NCBI GenBank assembly: GCA_002254385.1
Contig: NJDO01000007.1
Span: forward strand, 1-25,333
Length of the DNA: 25,333 nucleotides
DNA from: Thermoplasmatales archaeon ex4484_6
GTDB taxonomy: Archaea > Thermoplasmatota > Penumbrarchaeia > Penumbrarchaeales > Penumbrarchaeaceae
Direction of reading: 5' to 3'
Both the position numbers and the translations under genes were made by a program. This document shows, in pieces, positions 7,322 to 14,562 of the stretch; within the stretch, counting starts at the first letter, position 1, and every line of letters begins with the position of its first letter. The notes under the pieces were generated by a model that did not search any database, was not told the origin of the DNA, and worked only from the letters and a program-made list of their open reading frames with translations.

Positions 7322-7552
7322 ATGGAGAGGGAGCTCAGCTGTGATCTGCTCTGTGAACACTGCGGGAGCTGGTTCAGGTCTCCCCTTCAGTTCGGATATC
7401 CCGAAGCCTTCTTCGATCTGGCAAAGGAGACCACAACCACCACCTGCCCGTTCTGCGGGAACAGGTCCACATATGCCAGGGAGCGGATGAGGTTCAGGAG
7501 AAGAAACAGTGATGGATCGGTAAGCATCATCGGAGGGGAGACCCGTTTCTGA
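7322..7552 (+). CDS. small zinc-ribbon protein
   Basis: A protein of 76 aa with two CxxC knuckles, CEHC (11-14) and CPFC (42-45), separated by 27 residues. This is the arrangement of a zinc ribbon. The C-terminus is basic (ERMRFRRRNS), suggesting nucleic acid or protein contact. The leaderless-type promoter and separation from neighbours indicate a single-gene unit. It converges on the large activase gene. The exact family is not recognised; small archaeal zinc ribbons serve in transcription, translation or as adaptors, and nothing here decides between these. Confidence 0.7.
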   Translation: MERELSCDLLCEHCGSWFRSPLQFGYPEAFFDLAKETTTTTCPFCGNRSTYARERMRFRRRNSDGSVSIIGGETRF

Positions 7553-7629
7553 CCCTTCGGTATCATCCATGATGAAGAATCGAAAATCTCTCGTTAATAT
7601 TGTTGTTCTGGCGGTCCTTCAGATATGAT

Positions 7630-7649
7630 GGGATTCGAATTTGAATCCC
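7630..7649. terminator. hairpin between convergent genes
   Basis: GGGATTC, 6-nt loop GAATTT, GAATCCC: a perfect 7-bp stem with a possible G-U extension. It lies between the zinc-ribbon stop (7552) and the activase stop (7707), so it could terminate or stabilise both transcripts. No long T-run follows directly, so the role is inferred from position. Confidence 0.35.
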
Positions 7650-7706
7650 GGTGGCGGGCAGGGGTTTGTACGTTCGGTAGAAGCCTGTTTCCGTGATCTC
7701 CGATCA

Positions 7707-10700
7707 TCATCCGGACACGGACTCGGGACAGCATTTGAAAAGCAGATCCTCCCTGGCCGACCTTACCATGAAGTTCAATCTGTTGTATATGTTGACCTCA
7801 GACGAACCGGGATCCATGTCAAGGTAGAGGATGTTGAGTTCCGGATACCTGGCCTTCAAAGCCTTTTCAACACCCTTTCCTATGATGTGATTGGATATGC
7901 ATCCGAATGGCTGGACGCAGACGACGTTGTTTATCCCATCCCTTGCAAAGGCACCTATCTCCGCGGGAATGAGCCACCCCTCACCGAACTGATCGACCAT
8001 TGTCACGATGTCGCTCGCATCCCTTGAGAGATCACCTATGTAATGGGAACGTCGATGATGCTTGAATCCTTCCTTCACCCTTTCGAACCTTCTCATATGG
8101 TACCTGACGTACCATTCCTCGGGCCATGATGTGAAGTATTTCAGGCTCATTGGTTTTGTGAGCGATCTCACATGAAATCGGGGATTGAGATATTCCTGGG
8201 CAAAGAAGTCGAATATCGGGGGTACTATCACCTCCACTCCGTTCTTCAGCATCCAGTCCACAACGAAGAAGTTCCCGAAGGGGCTGTATTTCACGTATAT
8301 CTCCCCCACGAAGCCGATAACGGGAAGCTCCCTGTCATGCGTTTCCACCGCATTGAAATCCTTCACGGCCCTTCCAAGGATATCGACCAGATCCCCGTCC
8401 CTGTTCTCCATCACGGCCTCGGCACCCATACGTACATAGCGATCCGCGGCCTCGGAGGCCCCGCCTTTCTCGAGCTCACGGACAACGGTGGAATTGTACA
8501 TCTGCATTATCGAATCCGCATAGAGGAGTCCGGTCACACCCTTTCTCTGAAGCTTTCCCCTGTCTATCCTGAATCCCGGCTGTTCATTGAGTTTCTGTTT
8601 GGATAACGAGACGGTGACGACTGGTACATCCTCGAACCCAGCCGATATTAGTGCCTTCTTCAGAAGGGAGAGATACGATGATGCCCTGCACTGGCCTCCG
8701 GTCTGGGTTATACCCACTGCAACCTCGTTCCTGTCATATCTCCCTGACATCAGTCCCTTCAGGAGATCCCCTATCACGATTATGGAGGGGTAGCATATCT
8801 CGTTGTTGCAGTATTTCAGACCCACCTCTACCGACTGCCTGTCCGGTTCGGGAAGGGTTTCGATATCGTATCCCATGGAGCCGAATGCTGCGGTTATGAA
8901 TGGGGAATGGAATCTGGAGAAATGGGGGACGAGTATCTTCCTTTTCCTGTCCTCGTGGCTGTAGGAGGGTGTGTTCACCCTTCTCGATGGTTCGAACCTG
9001 GTCCCCATTCCCCGGAGGTTCAGCGATTCCATCATGGACCGCAGTCTGAGCTTTATGGAGCCCGGGGATGACAGCTCATCGATCCTGAGAAGTGTATGGT
9101 TCTTGCCGCCGGATGCCAGTATTGCCCTTGCCTCATCACAGACTATGGCATCCGGACCGCATCCGAAGGAATTGAGCTGGACCACCTCGACATTGTCCTG
9201 GGTGAGGGCCCATTTGGCAGCGTTGTACACCCTGTTGGGATACTGCCACTGCGTGAGGACCTGGACATCTTCCAGCCCCTCCTCAGCCATGGGTACGGAG
9301 TCCTCCGTTATCACATCCGCTCCCAGAGAGGTTATCATCTCGGTGATCTTGTGATTGATGAGTCTGTCCACATGGTAGGGTCTGCCCAGGATCAGTATGA
9401 CAAGGCCTTTTTCCTTCCGTGCTTTCTCGACGATCCTCGATGATTCCTCCCGGACGTTCCTCTTGTACAAATCCCGCGAGAGGAGCGCTTTCTCGAAAGC
9501 CATGTTGAAGGTCCTTTTCGTAACGCCCAGGGATCTCAGGTATTTCCAGCACCCTTTCCTGAGGAGCTCACCATCCCGGAAGCTGATGGTTGGTCTGTCC
9601 AGAGGGATGTTCCCCCTTCCCTCGGGGTCAACAGCCGATCTCACGACGTCGGGGTATCCGGAAACGATGGGACAGTTGAAGGTGTTCAGGGAGCCGGGGA
9701 ACTCCTCCTGTTCGAAGATGACCATGGGATAGAAGATACGGTCCACACCCATCTCCATCAATTTCTTCATGTGTCCGTTCACCAGCTTTGCGGGGAAGCA
9801 GATATTCTCGGACATCACGGTCCTTGTTCCGAGCTCAAGGATATTCATGCTCGAGGGAGGGGAAAGCACCACCTCGAACCCGGATTCCACGAGAAGCGTC
9901 GACCAGAAGGGGAAGTTCTCGAACTGGTTCAGAACACGGGGGACCCCTATCTTCCCCCTCGGTTCCCGGTTCGGGACGAGCTTCCTGTTGAACAGAAGTT
10001 CCAGTTTGGTCTCGGTGAGGTCCCGTCCCTTTCTCCCTTCACTACCCTTGTTCGTGAATATCCTCTCGCATTTGTTACCGGTGAAGAAGACCTTCCCGTT
10101 CGGGAAGGTCATCCTCGTTACTATGCACCTGTTCTGGCATCCGTGGCATCTGATCTGTTCGCTTTTCATGTCGGAGACATCATCCACGGAGGAGAGACCG
10201 ATGAAGGTGCTTCCCGAACGTTCGCTCCTTCCGTGATCATCCAAGGCGGAGAGGGCGGCCCCGTATGCCCCCATGAGCTCCGGCATATCGGTGCACACCA
10301 CCCTCTTCCCCAGAATGAGTTCGAGCGCCCTGTGCACCGACGGGTTCCTGAAGGTACCGCCCTGGACAACTATGTTGTCCCCCAGAACGTCCACATCCTT
10401 GATCTTAAGTACCTTGTAGAGGCAGTTCTTCACGACGGAGAAGGCAAGACCGGCCGATATGTCACCGACTGTGGCACCCTCCCTCAGGGCCTGCTTCACT
10501 TTGGAGTTCATGAACACGGTGCATCTCGTTCCCAGGTCATACGGTTCCCTGGCGCTGCAGGCCTTGAGGGCAAAGTCCTCTATATTCAGGCCCAGGGTGT
10601 TCGAGAACGTCTCCAGGAAAGAGCCGCATCCGGATGAACATGCCTCGTTTATCTCTATGTCGTTGATCACCCCGTTCCTGATGAAGATGGCCTTCATGTC

Positions 10701-11981
10701 CTGGCCGCCTATGTCCAGGATGAAGCTCACCTCGGGAAGGAATTCCCTTGCAGCCCTGAAATGCGCAAGCGTCTCGACCATCCCCCTGTCCACCGCAAGC
10801 GCGGCAGCTATGAGGTCCTCGCCGTACCCCGTAACGGCGGTCCTTGCGATCTCGGGTTCGACATCGTTCTCCTCGAGGCATCTTCCGAGGTCCCTGAGAC
10901 CCTTCACCACTGCTGCAATCGGATCACCGTCGTTCCCGCTGTAGTAATGATAGGCTATGTTCCCGTCCTCATCCATGAGAACGATCTTCGTCGTTGTGGA
11001 ACCCGAATCGATTCCCAGGAAAGCTTTCCTGCCGTCCAACGAGGAGATGGATGATACCCTGCCCATGGGTGTCATCCTTCTCGAGGACCATTTCCCGAAT
11101 TCTTCATCGTCCATGAACAGGGGGTCCAATCGGTTTCCGATGAGCTCCCGGGAGACGGGTCCCGCGAGCAGGAGGTCCCTCAATCCCGACAGGGAGGTGT
11201 CCATCCGCTTCATGTCATCGTAGAGTGCCGCTCCCAGAGCGGGGACGAGCTCCGAGTTCCCGGGCTCCTCCACATCTTCTTCGTTGATCTCCAGCACTTG
11301 AAGGAAATGTTCCTTGAGCGAGGGAAGGAATGTGAAGGGCCCTCCGCAGAACATCACCTTGGGGCTGGGGTCGTATCCCCTGGAGAGTGTTCCGGTTGTC
11401 TGGAGGGCAACGGCATGGTAGATGGAAGCTATGATGTCCTCCTTTGACACCTTCCTTGCAAGGAGGTTCTGCACATCCGTTTTGGCGAATACCCCGCATC
11501 TGGATGCTATCGGGTGTATCGTTTCTGCCCTCCCGACATACTCCTCGAGCTCGGACATATCCAGTTTCAGCAGTGTTGCCATCTGGTCGATGAAGGCCCC
11601 GGTCCCGCCGGCGCAGTTACCGTTCATTCTGATATCGACACGCATCCTGTCATCGAAGAAGATCATCTTTGAATCCTCGCCCCCGACGTCGATCAGGGTC
11701 CTCACATCCGGATGGAGCTTCCTCACGGTCTCCGCTGCGGATACGACCTCCTGAACGAAGGGTATCCCGTATCTCTCGGATACCCCGAGACCTGCGGATC
11801 CCGTGATCGCAAGGGAGATCGTGGATTCCCCCATGACGGACCGGGCCCTGTCTATCATTTCGATGAGGGTCTCGGAAATGAGAGCGTTGTGTCTTCTGTA
11901 ATCCTTGAAAATCATGTTGTCATGCTGATCGAGGACAACCATCTTGGCCGTGGTTGACCCCAGATCTATTCCCACTCTCAT
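7707..11981 (-). CDS. acyl-CoA dehydratase activase-like fusion (BcrAD/BadFG + DUF2229 + HgdB-like)
   Basis: A protein of 1424 aa. Two ASKHA ATPase domains of the BadF/BadG/BcrA/BcrD family occupy about 1-255 and 321-580, each with its phosphate loops (GIDLGSTTAK; GIDSGSTTTK) and adenosine motifs. Each keeps two cysteines where activases bind a bridging 4Fe-4S cluster: C123 and C162, then C448 and C487. A Cys-rich knuckle follows (C612, C615, C619, C638). The remainder resembles DUF2229 (FENFPFWSTLLVESGF) and 2-hydroxyacyl-CoA dehydratase-related modules (GRPYHVDR, NNEICYPS, GGQCRASSY, QPFGCISNH). The architecture matches fused COG1924-COG3580-COG3581 proteins, thought to use ATP to drive low-potential electron transfer. 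The substrate is unknown and no dehydratase operon is adjacent. The start is supported by GGGGTGA 7 nt upstream. Confidence 0.85.
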   Translation of the reverse strand: MRVGIDLGSTTAKMVVLDQHDNMIFKDYRRHNALISETLIEMIDRARSVMGESTISLAITGSAGLGVSERYGIPFVQEVVSAAETVRKLHPDVRTLIDVGGEDSKMIFFDDRMRVDIRMNGNCAGGTGAFIDQMATLLKLDMSELEEYVGRAETIHPIASRCGVFAKTDVQNLLARKVSKEDIIASIYHAVALQTTGTLSRGYDPSPKVMFCGGPFTFLPSLKEHFLQVLEINEEDVEEPGNSELVPALGAALYDDMKRMDTSLSGLRDLLLAGPVSRELIGNRLDPLFMDDEEFGKWSSRRMTPMGRVSSISSLDGRKAFLGIDSGSTTTKIVLMDEDGNIAYHYYSGNDGDPIAAVVKGLRDLGRCLEENDVEPEIARTAVTGYGEDLIAAALAVDRGMVETLAHFRAAREFLPEVSFILDIGGQDMKAIFIRNGVINDIEINEACSSGCGSFLETFSNTLGLNIEDFALKACSAREPYDLGTRCTVFMNSKVKQALREGATVGDISAGLAFSVVKNCLYKVLKIKDVDVLGDNIVVQGGTFRNPSVHRALELILGKRVVCTDMPELMGAYGAALSALDDHGRSERSGSTFIGLSSVDDVSDMKSEQIRCHGCQNRCIVTRMTFPNGKVFFTGNKCERIFTNKGSEGRKGRDLTETKLELLFNRKLVPNREPRGKIGVPRVLNQFENFPFWSTLLVESGFEVVLSPPSSMNILELGTRTVMSENICFPAKLVNGHMKKLMEMGVDRIFYPMVIFEQEEFPGSLNTFNCPIVSGYPDVVRSAVDPEGRGNIPLDRPTISFRDGELLRKGCWKYLRSLGVTKRTFNMAFEKALLSRDLYKRNVREESSRIVEKARKEKGLVILILGRPYHVDRLINHKITEMITSLGADVITEDSVPMAEEGLEDVQVLTQWQYPNRVYNAAKWALTQDNVEVVQLNSFGCGPDAIVCDEARAILASGGKNHTLLRIDELSSPGSIKLRLRSMMESLNLRGMGTRFEPSRRVNTPSYSHEDRKRKILVPHFSRFHSPFITAAFGSMGYDIETLPEPDRQSVEVGLKYCNNEICYPSIIVIGDLLKGLMSGRYDRNEVAVGITQTGGQCRASSYLSLLKKALISAGFEDVPVVTVSLSKQKLNEQPGFRIDRGKLQRKGVTGLLYADSIMQMYNSTVVRELEKGGASEAADRYVRMGAEAVMENRDGDLVDILGRAVKDFNAVETHDRELPVIGFVGEIYVKYSPFGNFFVVDWMLKNGVEVIVPPIFDFFAQEYLNPRFHVRSLTKPMSLKYFTSWPEEWYVRYHMRRFERVKEGFKHHRRSHYIGDLSRDASDIVTMVDQFGEGWLIPAEIGAFARDGINNVVCVQPFGCISNHIIGKGVEKALKARYPELNILYLDMDPGSSEVNIYNRLNFMVRSAREDLLFKCCPESVSG

Positions 11982-12221
11982 TATGGATTCACCCCAGGGA
12001 GCTTTTCTCCCTCTGTTTCCTTTACTCGCAGTTGTTCATACTCTTTATTGTTTTCTGTACATTGCATGGGTATTCCGGTTGGAAATAAAGGGTCTCCATA
12101 CAGTTCAACAGCATCGAAGTGCATGGAAGATAATGGGTCTTCCCGTCCCGGAATGGATCCCCGGGATGATTCCGTCCGGTATCGATTCGTATGTTTCGAC
12201 GGTGAGAGCATATTCGCCTGA
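11982..12221. other. non-coding leader of activase gene and original spt5 downstream flank
   Basis: Together with the spt5 fragment and the ATPase promoter, this makes about 400 nt (11982-12382) without an intact gene. The part nearest the activase start is its leader: a hairpin and a Shine-Dalgarno site. AT-rich patches on the minus strand near 12048 and 12090 are possible box A elements, but neither is convincing. If the 12222-12315 copy is the original spt5 end, this segment is the original sequence downstream of spt5. Confidence 0.35.
11996..12012 (-). promoter_or_regulatory. leader hairpin next to activase Shine-Dalgarno
   Basis: On the minus strand AGGGAG, 5-nt loop, CTCCCT forms a perfect 6-bp stem. 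It ends directly at the GGGGTGA Shine-Dalgarno site at 11989-11995. A stem abutting the ribosome site could modulate initiation; this is inference from position. Confidence 0.3.
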
Positions 12222-12315
12222 ATCTACCGGTTCTCTTCCCTTTCAAGGACCCTCACGGCATCTCCCTTGATGGTGACCGGAATGGAGACCATGGCCTCGA
12301 AGAGCTCCACGGTTA
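12222..12315 (-). pseudogene. duplicated 3' end of spt5 (remnant)
   Basis: These 94 bp match 13759-13852 at 93 positions and correspond to the last 29 codons and stop of spt5 plus 2 bp beyond. The only difference, at 12272 versus 13809, is a synonymous Thr codon change (ACC here, ACG in the intact gene). The frame is preserved to TAG 12224-12226 and happens to stay open upstream to an ATG at 12343, which would encode a 39-residue peptide starting MLWGFPRE and ending in the Spt5 tail. There is no upstream NGN or KOW domain. It is most simply the original spt5 end, cut off when the ATPase gene was inserted. Confidence 0.85.
12222..12315. repeat. 94-bp direct repeat, left copy
   Basis: The left copy of a direct repeat flanking the ATPase/DUF234 gene. 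Both copies have the same orientation, and the offset to the right copy is 1537 bp. The match is uninterrupted except for one substitution, and identity stops abruptly at both ends. Confidence 0.95.
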
Positions 12316-12346
12316 CTATTTCTCTCGGGAATCCCCAAAGCATTAG

Positions 12347-12379
12347 AAAAATATAATTATTGCGATAATCATTATCACA
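12347..12379 (+). promoter_or_regulatory. promoter and palindromic operator of ATPase gene
   Basis: A box A-like AAAATATAA (12347-12355) predicts transcription starting near 12378, 5 nt before ATG 12383. Between them lies the dyad TGCGATAATCATTATCACA (12361-12379): GATAAT/ATTATC arms around one base, extended by TG/CA with one mismatch. A protein bound here would block polymerase at the start site. The core looks like a Fur- or DtxR-type box, but no such regulator is encoded nearby. Confidence 0.5.
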
Positions 12380-12382
12380 ATA

Positions 12383-13723
12383 ATGTTTATAGATCGCGAA
12401 TATGAGATGAGCATCCTCAAGGATATCGCGGGGAGTGATCGAGCGGAGCTGGTATTACTGTACGGAAGAAGAAGAGTGGGAAAGAGCAGCCTTCTAACAA
12501 GATTCGTCGAGGAGGAAGGTGGAGTGTATTTCCTTGCTGATGCTTCGAGGAATATTCTGGAGATCCTTTCATCCCAGGTCGATGGCGAGTTCGTCAATTT
12601 CACCAGCTGGGAGCTTTTCTTCGATTATATTCTGAAGTCCGAACATGAGATATTTGTAATTGACGAGTTTCAGTATATCTACAATACCAACAGGTCATGG
12701 CCCACAATACTTCAGAGATGGTGGGAAAAGATCAGGAAAACCAACAAGAAGATCATCCTCTGCGGTTCGATCATTTCGACGATAGATAGGATCGCCAGAG
12801 GATACGGATCCGCTCTGTATGGTAGGAAGACCAGGGAGGTTGTAATCGAACCACTGGACATCTCTTCATCTTTCGAGATGCTCCGTGGATGGAACGATCG
12901 GGACAGATTGAAGGCATACGCCCTTGTGGGAGGAGTTCCAAGATATCTTGAAGAGCTCGATACGCAAAAGAGTCTTAATTGGAATCTCGAACATAGAATC
13001 CTGGACAAGACATCCTACCTGTACAACGAACCGATGAACCTGCTGTTCGAGGAATTCAGGGACCCGGCCCCTTATGTGTCGATACTGCTCTCCATCATCA
13101 ATGGAATGACAAGGTTCAGCGAGATCTCCGAGTACTCTCATATTGAATCAACCAGATTGTCGAAATACATGACAACCTTGCAGAGAGTGAAGATCATAGA
13201 GAAGGACATCCCGATAACCGACAGGAGGGAGAGAGCCAAGAACACGAGATACCGGCTCAGGGATCCCTTCTTCAGGTTCTGGTTCGGATTCGTCTTCCCG
13301 AACAAGGCGTTCATCGAGAAGGGACGGATCGAACAGGTGATGTACTCCATTAGGAACGAGATGGACACATATATGGGCAAATCTATGGAAGAAATCTGTC
13401 TGGAACTGATCAGCAAGGGCATGGGTCCCGACTGGAAGGTGGGAAGATGGTGGAAAAAGGAACTCGAGGTGGATATTCTTGCAATAAACAAGAAGGAAAG
13501 AAGGGCGTTGGTGGGTGAGGTAAAATGGAATTTCAGAAGGTTGACGGAAAGAGCGGTTTCATCCCTTGAGGAGAAGGTGGAACAGATAGACTCGATCGTT
13601 GGTTATGAAAAGGAGCTGATCCTTATATCCAAGGAAGTTGAGAATCGAGATAGACTTGGCAATGCGAGAGTTATCGATATCATGGACCTTATCCATGAGA
13701 GAACATCGATTCTGGATGGATGA
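12383..13723 (+). CDS. archaeal AAA/STAND-like ATPase with DUF234 nuclease-fold C-terminus
   Basis: A protein of 446 aa. Walker A GRRRVGKS lies at 28-35, Walker B FVIDE at 91-95, a sensor-like ILCGS near 120, and GGVPRYLEEL near 190. A winged-helix region follows (about 225-285), then RYRLRDPFFRFWFGFV, typical of proteins joining the archaeal ATPase domain (PF01637) to DUF234 (PF03008). At the C-terminus, D364-I-L and E379-V-K381 have the spacing of a PD-(D/E)xK nuclease core, the fold proposed for DUF234. This family is expanded in archaea with no settled function; roles in mobility or defence have been suggested. The gene lies between two copies of the spt5 3' end and converges on spt5 with a 37-bp gap. 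It is the only gene in the inserted segment. Confidence 0.8.
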   Translation: MFIDREYEMSILKDIAGSDRAELVLLYGRRRVGKSSLLTRFVEEEGGVYFLADASRNILEILSSQVDGEFVNFTSWELFFDYILKSEHEIFVIDEFQYIYNTNRSWPTILQRWWEKIRKTNKKIILCGSIISTIDRIARGYGSALYGRKTREVVIEPLDISSSFEMLRGWNDRDRLKAYALVGGVPRYLEELDTQKSLNWNLEHRILDKTSYLYNEPMNLLFEEFRDPAPYVSILLSIINGMTRFSEISEYSHIESTRLSKYMTTLQRVKIIEKDIPITDRRERAKNTRYRLRDPFFRFWFGFVFPNKAFIEKGRIEQVMYSIRNEMDTYMGKSMEEICLELISKGMGPDWKVGRWWKKELEVDILAINKKERRALVGEVKWNFRRLTERAVSSLEEKVEQIDSIVGYEKELILISKEVENRDRLGNARVIDIMDLIHERTSILDG

Positions 13724-13758
13724 AGTCCGAACAAGTCATCGGGTGTACGGATCGTGGC

Positions 13759-13852
13759 ATCTACCGGTTCTCTTCCCTTTCAAGGACCCTCACGGCATCT
13801 CCCTTGATCGTGACCGGAATGGAGACCATGGCCTCGAAGAGCTCCACGGTTA
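13759..13852. repeat. 94-bp direct repeat, right copy (within spt5)
   Basis: The right copy of the repeat. It starts 2 bp beyond the spt5 stop codon and runs to the second base of codon 139. It is therefore the functional end of the present spt5 gene. Confidence 0.95.
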
Positions 13853-14267
13853 TCTCCTCCTTGGCGGTATCTATCTGCTTCACCCTGGCCTTTTCACCCT
13901 TGAAGGGTCCGTTGATTATCTCGACGATGTCACCCTCCGTGATATCCGCAACCACGGGTTTCGGAGCAAGGTAATGCTCTATCTCCTCGAGGGAGATGTC
14001 CCTCTCCCCTCCCACCATACCCCGGACGTACTGCATGCCCTTGAGAAGCTCCTCGATGGCCTTCTCGTTCTTCTCACCCTCTACCAGCACATAACCTCTC
14101 AGTTTGGTCGGTGCTATGACGGAGAGGATGTGGGCACCTTTCCTCCTGGCTTTCAGACCCAGGTTCTCCGCCACTGCCTTCTCGTGACCCAGAGCGGTCT
14201 TTATCGCAAATATCGTATAGGGGAACGAAACCTCTTCTTCCTCCCCCACCTTCTCTTCTTCGGACAA
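13761..14267 (-). CDS. spt5: transcription elongation factor Spt5 (NusG homologue)
   Basis: A protein of 168 aa: an acidic N-terminus (SEEEKVGEEEEV), an NGN domain (about 15-100) and one KOW domain (about 108-160; EGDIVEIINGPFKGEKARV). Archaeal Spt5 pairs with Spt4 (RpoE'') and clamps RNA polymerase for processive elongation. The start is TTG at 14267, preceded by AGGTGAT at good spacing; no ATG lies nearby in frame. It follows ftsZ and secE in one transcription unit, the common archaeal secE-spt5 order, but the usual L11-L1-L10 genes do not follow. The last 29 codons are the copy of a duplicated segment that came with or was regenerated by the ATPase-gene insertion. The stop codon is TAG. 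Confidence 0.93.
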   Translation of the reverse strand: MSEEEKVGEEEEVSFPYTIFAIKTALGHEKAVAENLGLKARRKGAHILSVIAPTKLRGYVLVEGEKNEKAIEELLKGMQYVRGMVGGERDISLEEIEHYLAPKPVVADITEGDIVEIINGPFKGEKARVKQIDTAKEEITVELFEAMVSIPVTIKGDAVRVLEREENR

Positions 14268-14291
14268 TTGATCACCTACCTGAAAGCGAGA

Positions 14292-14555
14292 TCAGATGTT
14301 GAATATCCATGATGCAACATCCGCGAAATATCTCCATATGAGAAAGATAACGAAACCTATGCCGCCTATGAGAACGATACCAAGGCCGGAAATGATGAGC
14401 GTCTTGGAATATTCGTCGCTTGTTGGCTTCCTTGACATCTTCAGGACACGGCCGTATTTACCCTTCCCGGTGGTCTTGATCCTGAACTCTATCCACCTTT
14501 GCCCTTTCTGGCTTCGCTCCCAGGTCCAGGCCCAGGTCTTTTTCAAAATATCCAT
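14292..14555 (-). CDS. secE: preprotein translocase subunit SecE/Sec61-gamma
   Basis: A protein of 87 aa. It has an amphipathic region ending in KMSRKPTSDEYSK (39-51), the conserved SecE hinge, then a single membrane helix (about 52-75). SecE clamps the SecY channel and is essential for protein export. Archaeal SecE is usually nearer 60 aa; here about 25 extra N-terminal residues (WAWTWERSQKGQRWIEF) are present. The gene lies 7 nt after the ftsZ stop and 24 nt before spt5, in the same operon. Confidence 0.88.
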   Translation of the reverse strand: MDILKKTWAWTWERSQKGQRWIEFRIKTTGKGKYGRVLKMSRKPTSDEYSKTLIISGLGIVLIGGIGFVIFLIWRYFADVASWIFNI

Positions 14556-14562
14556 CTCTTCA

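Noticed and set aside
7630..7649. tRNA T-arm remnant
   Set aside because: It contains TTCGAAT, but the flanking bases form a longer hairpin that does not fit a T-arm, and no other tRNA parts are present.
12222..13852. Ordinary insertion sequence with target-site duplication
   Set aside because: A 94-bp duplication is far too long for a transposase cut. There is no transposase gene and no terminal inverted repeats, and the repeat boundary coincides with a gene end.
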